A DNA stretch of 64,000 bases from assembly GCA_965204295.1 (NCBI GenBank), contig OZ241973.1, positions 3,162,001-3,226,000 on the forward strand, given 5' to 3'. Shown one piece after another: positions 59,880 to 64,000 of this stretch. The first letter of the stretch is position 1. Every line of letters starts with the position of its first letter. The position numbers and the translations under genes are program-made. The stretch comes from JAWKWH01 sp965204295. Lineage in GTDB: Bacteria > Pseudomonadota > Alphaproteobacteria > Rhizobiales > Rhizobiaceae. The notes beneath the pieces are model-generated. The model was given only the letters and a program-made list of their open reading frames with translations, was not told where the DNA came from and made no database searches.

Positions 59880-61069
59880 TGAACGCGATATTCGAAACAG
59901 GCCGGGTCAACCACATCTCCGCCAAAAGGCGGCCGGGTGACGCCTGGGAACGGATATTGCCCGCGCGGGGCTTCAAAGACGCCATTGACGAGATCACGCA
60001 CTGGCCCGGTTATGCGCCCACACCGCTGTATGAACTTCGCGGTCTGGCAAGCAGTCTCGGCCTGGGCGGGATATTTTACAAGGATGAGGGGCCGAGATTC
60101 GGCCTGGGAAGTTTCAAGGCCCTGGGCGGCGCCTACGCCGGGTTGCGGGTTCTGCAGCGCGAATTGTCCCGCCGGTCGGGAAAAGGGGTCGAGACTTCGG
60201 CAATTCGCGCGGGTGAAGCGGTGGATGCCGCCGGCGGCGTGACGCTTGTTTCCGCGACGGACGGCAATCACGGCCGATCGCTGGCGTGGGGGGCGTCGAC
60301 GTTCGGCGCGCCGTGCCGGATATACATCCACGAGGAGGTGAGCGAGGGCCGGGCGCAAGCGATACGCGATTTCGGCGCCGAGGTCATCAGGGTCGCGGGC
60401 AACTATGATGATGCCGTGACGCAATGCCGTGAGGATGCCGAACGAAATGGCTGGTTTATCGTTTCCGATACGTCGTGGGAAGGATACGCGCAACCTCCTC
60501 GCGATGTCATGCTCGGATATGGCGTCATGAGCGGCGAAATCGTCGAACGGATGGGTTCGCCGCCAACTCATGTATTTCTGCAAGGCGGCGTCGGCGGCAT
60601 GGCCGCTTCGGTGGCGGCTTATCTGCGGCAGAACTGGGGCAGCCGCGCACCGCGGGTTGTCATTGTCGAACCGGAATTGGCGCCTTGCCTGTTCGAAAGC
60701 GCGCGAGCGGGCCATGTCGTATCTGTGAGCATGGATCGGGAAACGATAATGGCCGGTCTGTCCTGCGGCGCGCCATCGGAACTGGCTTGGGACATATTGC
60801 GCGAACAGGCGTCGGATTTCATAACCATTCCGGATTCCCTGGTTCCGCACACGATGCGGATGCTTGCGACGCCCAGGTCCGGCGACCCGCCAATTGCCGC
60901 CGGAGAATCAGCCGTCGCGGGAGTTGCCGCCTTGATCGCGGCGGCGAGGGACCAAATCCTGTGTCAAAAGCTTGGGCTCGCGGATGGATCGAGTGTCCTG
61001 CTCATCGGTTCGGAGGGCGTCACCGACCCCGAAATCCACGATCGCATCATCGCCGGCGGGGAGAGATGA
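59876..61069 (+). CDS. dpaL: Diaminopropionate ammonia-lyase-like PLP enzyme
   Basis: About 397 residues, coupled to the M20 gene by an ATGA overlap (an ATG at 59879 is also possible). Fold-type II PLP enzyme: FKDAIDEITHWPGYAPTPLY at the N-terminus, RFGLGSFKALGGAYAG with the cofactor lysine, VSATDGNHGRSLAWGA and QGGVGGMAASVAAYL (glycine phosphate loop) match YgeX/DpaL. The canonical reaction turns 2,3-diaminopropionate into pyruvate and two ammonia. Here it may act on a related diamino acid released by the hydrolases next to it. Confidence 0.88.
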   Translation: MMNAIFETGRVNHISAKRRPGDAWERILPARGFKDAIDEITHWPGYAPTPLYELRGLASSLGLGGIFYKDEGPRFGLGSFKALGGAYAGLRVLQRELSRRSGKGVETSAIRAGEAVDAAGGVTLVSATDGNHGRSLAWGASTFGAPCRIYIHEEVSEGRAQAIRDFGAEVIRVAGNYDDAVTQCREDAERNGWFIVSDTSWEGYAQPPRDVMLGYGVMSGEIVERMGSPPTHVFLQGGVGGMAASVAAYLRQNWGSRAPRVVIVEPELAPCLFESARAGHVVSVSMDRETIMAGLSCGAPSELAWDILREQASDFITIPDSLVPHTMRMLATPRSGDPPIAAGESAVAGVAALIAAARDQILCQKLGLADGSSVLLIGSEGVTDPEIHDRIIAGGER

Positions 61070-62238
61070 ACACTCCGGCTCGCGGCTTTCCCGTTTCGGA
61101 GTTTGAGCGCCGTCTGGGCAAGGCGCAGGAAAAGATGGCGGTGGAGTCGCTCGCGGGGATGCTGTTCACGACTGAACCCGAAATGCGTTACTTTTCCGGA
61201 TTTCAAACTCTGTTCTGGCAGAGTCCGACGCGACCATGGTATCTGTTCGTTCCGGCGGACGGCAAGCCGGTTGCCGTCATTCCCGATATTGGCGCGCATT
61301 TGATGCGGCATACCTGGCTCGACGATATACGGACCTGGAGCGCGCCCAATCCGTCCGACGATGGTTTGTCCCTGCTGACGGAACTACTGGCGCCCATGGC
61401 CGAAAGCGCCGCGAAGGTCGGAATGATGAAGGGACACGAGACGTTCCTTAGAATGCCTCTCGCCGGCTGGGAACGGCTTTGCGGTTCACTTGAGAGAATT
61501 GAATTTTGCGACTGCACAAACATTGTCCGGTCGCTGCGCATGGTGAAATCGAACCGCGAAATCGAAAAAATCGCGCATATCTGCGCAATAGCGTCACGAG
61601 CATTCGGTGCGGCGGGAGAATTGTTCCACGAAGGTCAGCAGCTGACCGAAACATTTCGATCCTTTCGCCGCCATTGCCTCGCCGAGGGCGCCGACGATGT
61701 GCCCTATCTTGTCGGCGGGGCCGGTCCGGGAGGCTATTTGGATGTCATTTCGCCGCCCGATGAGACGCCGCTTGGTCGCGGCGATGTTCTGATGCTGGAT
61801 ACGGGATCCGTGTTCGATGGGTATTTCTGCGACTTTGATCGCAACTTCGCGTTCGGCGATGCCGATGACGCCTCCAAAAAAGCCTATGATGTTCTCTGGC
61901 GCGCGACGAAGGCGGGATTGGCCGCGGCACGGCCGGGCATGAGGTGCGGAGAACTGTTCCGGGTGATGCGGTCGGTCATCCGCGAACTCGATGGCGGTTC
62001 CGGCGGTGTCGGTCGGTTGGGACACGGTCTGGGCATGCAATTGACCGAATGGCCGTCGCATGCACCGTTCGACAACACCGTTCTTGAGGAAAACATGGTT
62101 GTAACGCTTGAGCCATCGCTGGCGTATGGCGACGGCATGATCATGGTTCATGAGGAGAATATCGTGATCCGCGATGGCGAACCGCGCCTGTTGTCGGTCC
62201 GTGCGCCGCGTGAATTGCCGATAATAGGTCAGGATTGA
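61066..62238 (+). CDS. M24-family metallohydrolase (Xaa-Pro dipeptidase / ectoine-hydrolase-like)
   Basis: About 390 residues, coupled to dpaL by a 4-base overlap. The N-terminal creatinase-like domain reads LFTTEPEMRYFSGFQTLFWQ; the C-terminal pita-bread domain has all five metal ligands: Asp in LMLDTGSVFDGYFCDFDRNF (two), His in LGHGLGMQLTEWPS, Glu in VVTLEPSLAYG and Glu in MVHEENIVI. So it should be an active metalloenzyme, unlike creatinase. The family includes dipeptidases and ectoine hydrolase; the context suggests a small cyclic or amide substrate. Confidence 0.9.
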   Translation: MNTPARGFPVSEFERRLGKAQEKMAVESLAGMLFTTEPEMRYFSGFQTLFWQSPTRPWYLFVPADGKPVAVIPDIGAHLMRHTWLDDIRTWSAPNPSDDGLSLLTELLAPMAESAAKVGMMKGHETFLRMPLAGWERLCGSLERIEFCDCTNIVRSLRMVKSNREIEKIAHICAIASRAFGAAGELFHEGQQLTETFRSFRRHCLAEGADDVPYLVGGAGPGGYLDVISPPDETPLGRGDVLMLDTGSVFDGYFCDFDRNFAFGDADDASKKAYDVLWRATKAGLAAARPGMRCGELFRVMRSVIRELDGGSGGVGRLGHGLGMQLTEWPSHAPFDNTVLEENMVVTLEPSLAYGDGMIMVHEENIVIRDGEPRLLSVRAPRELPIIGQD

Positions 62239-62242
62239 TTTG

Positions 62243-62989
62243 GTGGCGCTGAAATTTGAAACCGACGGCGGAATCGGCACAAGGGCCACACTCGGACTGG
62301 TTGTCCTTCAGGCCGATGAGACGATTGAAAGCGAGGCAAACCGGATTTTGCCTTCGGAAAGTATCGCGCTCTATCACTCGCGAATTCCCATGCCGCCAAC
62401 TGTCAATCCCACAACGCTTGCGGCGATGGAGGCCGAGATTCCCAGTTCGGTTTCGGTTTTTCCGGATATCCCGTTTGACGTCATCGGCTACGGTTGCACG
62501 TCCGGCGCCACTATTATCGGGGCGGAAAGAGTTGCCTCGGCGGTACGGTCGGTTCACCCCGAGGCGGACGTGACCGATCCGGTCGCGGCGGTCATCGAGG
62601 TATGCCGCGCACATGACATCAGGCGGCTGGGTTTCGTCACCCCGTATGTCGCCGAGGTTTCCGCGGCGATTCGATCGCGGTTGGAGAGCGCGGAAATATC
62701 CGTCGCGGGCTTTGGCTCGTTTGAACAGGACGACGACCGGATCGTGGCGCGTATTTCGCCCTGTTCGATCATGCAGGCCATTGAGCGGGTGAATGCAGCG
62801 GCCGAATGTGACGGCGTGCTTGTCTCCTGCACCAATCTGCGTGTCGCCGACATTGCGGAGGAGACCGAGGCCAAAATTGGCAAGCCGGTATTCTCCAGCA
62901 ACCTGGCGCTTTTCTGGCATATGTTGAGACTTGCCCGGATTTCGACTGACCGGCCGGGCTACGGCAAATTATTTTCAGGTTTGGACTGA
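62243..62989 (+). CDS. Maleate isomerase / Asp-Glu racemase superfamily protein (EutA-like)
   Basis: About 248 residues; starts at the GTG at 62243 or TTG at 62240, with AGGA just upstream. The two catalytic cysteines of this superfamily are in IGYGCTSGATIIG (about residue 88) and VLVSCTNLRVADI (about 195). The sequence is closest in style to EutA, the protein of the ectoine utilisation operon, and to maleate cis-trans isomerase. It follows the M24 gene immediately, so it is part of the same operon. Its role in the ectoine pathway is itself not settled, which carries over here. Confidence 0.85.
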   Translation: MALKFETDGGIGTRATLGLVVLQADETIESEANRILPSESIALYHSRIPMPPTVNPTTLAAMEAEIPSSVSVFPDIPFDVIGYGCTSGATIIGAERVASAVRSVHPEADVTDPVAAVIEVCRAHDIRRLGFVTPYVAEVSAAIRSRLESAEISVAGFGSFEQDDDRIVARISPCSIMQAIERVNAAAECDGVLVSCTNLRVADIAEETEAKIGKPVFSSNLALFWHMLRLARISTDRPGYGKLFSGLD

Positions 62990-63130
62990 CCGGTCGCCGT
63001 TGGGCCTGCGCGCCGGCGTTCGCATTGCCGGGACGAAAATCTTTTGACAGCGAATGATCGAACCGCCAAACGGAACTCCAAAATCCACCGCGAACGAGGA
63101 TGCGGCGACGGCTCTGGAATATCCCGAAGG

Positions 63131-64000
63131 ATGAAAGAGATGCAGCGCGAACGGCTTGTTGACCATACCGGCAACGGACAGAAGGTAACGCCAACATTTT
63201 CCGCCGGCGAAATGCGGCGCAGACAGGATGCCATTCGGTCACATATGGCGGCGAACGGCATCGATACGGCCCTGTTCACCAGTTATCACAACATCTGTTA
63301 CCTGTCGGACTTCCTGTATTGCCATTTTGGTCGCCGGTACGGTCTGGTCATCGATCATGACAAGGCGACCGGCATCAGTGCCGGCATCGACGGCGGTCAG
63401 CCATGGCGTCGCACGTTTGGCGGCAACGTCACCTATACCGACTGGCGGAAAGATAACTATTTTCATGCCATTCGCGTCCTGACGCCGGCGGTAAAACGGC
63501 TTGGAGTCGAGTTCGATCATGTCAGTCTGGATACGATGAAGTTGTTGAAATCAGAGTTTCCGCACATGGAATTCGTGGACATAGCCGCGCCCGCCATGCG
63601 GATGAGAATGATCAAATCGGCGGAGGAAATCGAACATATCGCAAAAATGGCGACGATCGCCGATATCGGAGGCGCGGCCTGTGTCGGTGCGACCAGGGCA
63701 GGGGCCGCGGAACATGAGGTGGCGCTTCATTCCACCGCCGCGATGGTCCGCGCGATCGCCAAAACCTGGCCGCATGCGGAGATCATGGACACCTGGACCT
63801 GGTTCCAGTCGGGAATCAACACGGACGGCGCCCACAATCCGGTCACAAGCCGGATCGTCGAGCGCGGCGACATATTGAGTCTGAACTGTTTTCCGATGGT
63901 TGCGGGCTACTATGCGGCGTTGGAGCGGACGCTTTTTTGCGAGACCGCGACCGACGAGAATATCCGGTTGTGGCGGATCAATTGCGCCGTCCATGACCGG
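63131..64000 (+). CDS. Creatinase (3' end beyond window)
   Basis: 290 residues are visible, starting at the ATG at 63131 (63140 also possible). HNICYLSDFLYCHFGRRYG, DTWTWFQSGINTDGAHNPVT and GDILSLNCFPMVAGYYAALE are near-diagnostic of creatinase (creatine amidinohydrolase). Where metal-dependent M24 enzymes have Asp ligands, this one has N and non-ligand residues, matching the metal-free creatinase mechanism. It converts creatine to sarcosine and urea. It is separated from the upstream operon by 141 bases but in the same direction. A close relative with a different guanidino or ectoine-like substrate is possible. Confidence 0.88.
   Translation, partial: MKEMQRERLVDHTGNGQKVTPTFSAGEMRRRQDAIRSHMAANGIDTALFTSYHNICYLSDFLYCHFGRRYGLVIDHDKATGISAGIDGGQPWRRTFGGNVTYTDWRKDNYFHAIRVLTPAVKRLGVEFDHVSLDTMKLLKSEFPHMEFVDIAAPAMRMRMIKSAEEIEHIAKMATIADIGGAACVGATRAGAAEHEVALHSTAAMVRAIAKTWPHAEIMDTWTWFQSGINTDGAHNPVTSRIVERGDILSLNCFPMVAGYYAALERTLFCETATDENIRLWRINCAVHDR

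Noticed and set aside
1..64000. CRISPR arrays, insertion sequences, prophage genes
   Set aside because: No regularly spaced short repeats, no transposase or integrase motifs and no terminal inverted repeats were recognised on either strand.

Overview
The window looks like chromosome of an alphaproteobacterium, probably Hyphomicrobiales-like. GC content is high, and it carries DUF2842 and DUF1194 proteins, a clpP-clpX-lon-hupB block, heme A synthase and several binding-protein ABC importers, as is usual in that class. The genus cannot be named from what is visible. Gene identities below come from reading motifs and translated sequence; no database was searched.

Layout: (1) 1-3784, aromatic amino acid catabolism: the end of an extradiol dioxygenase of the homoprotocatechuate type, a PLP aromatic amino acid decarboxylase, and an Lrp/AsnC regulator divergent from 4-hydroxyphenylpyruvate dioxygenase. 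(2) 3769-8535, nucleotide sugar and glycan genes: UDP-glucose dehydrogenase plus a NodU/CmcH-type carbamoyltransferase on the minus strand, and a UDP-glucuronate-epimerase-like protein plus a histidine phosphatase on the plus strand. (3) 8666-14647, a complete peptide-type ABC importer in one tightly overlapped operon. (4) 14862-19066, a three-gene minus-strand restriction island: an MmeI-like fused nuclease/methyltransferase, a 70-residue protein with a duplicated motif, and an uncharacterised zinc-ribbon-like protein. (5) 19417-24138, four translationally coupled glycosyltransferases, followed by an MscS channel and an FkbM methyltransferase.

(6) 27805-35995, mixed housekeeping genes: DUF2842, a fatty-acid-hydroxylase-like protein, a DegT aminotransferase, ctaA, argC, an agmatinase-like gene, a decayed phytanoyl-CoA dioxygenase, a small membrane protein, and rpsI/rplM. 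(7) 36253-45882, assorted metabolism: a hotdog thioesterase, an intact crotonase beside a frameshifted crotonase pseudogene, VOC, CoA-binding and LysE proteins, metY, DUF1194, a cytochrome P450 and a secreted ankyrin protein with a recent 99-bp duplication. (8) 46146-51815, the protein quality control block clpP, clpX, lon, hupB, then tRNA-Leu(GAG).

(9) 52071-64000, the most interesting stretch. An Hsp70-family gene has lost its N-terminus exactly where a polyamine-type ABC importer (ATPase, binding protein, two permeases) begins. Next come the relic of an Lrp/AsnC regulator and a tightly coupled run of an M20 amidohydrolase, a diaminopropionate-ammonia-lyase-like enzyme, an M24 hydrolase and an EutA/maleate-isomerase-like protein. 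A creatinase runs off the window end. The set resembles the ectoine-utilisation (ehu/eut/doe) layout built from different paralogues, so I infer an uncharacterised catabolic route for a nitrogen-rich compound that is imported, hydrolysed, deacylated and deaminated.
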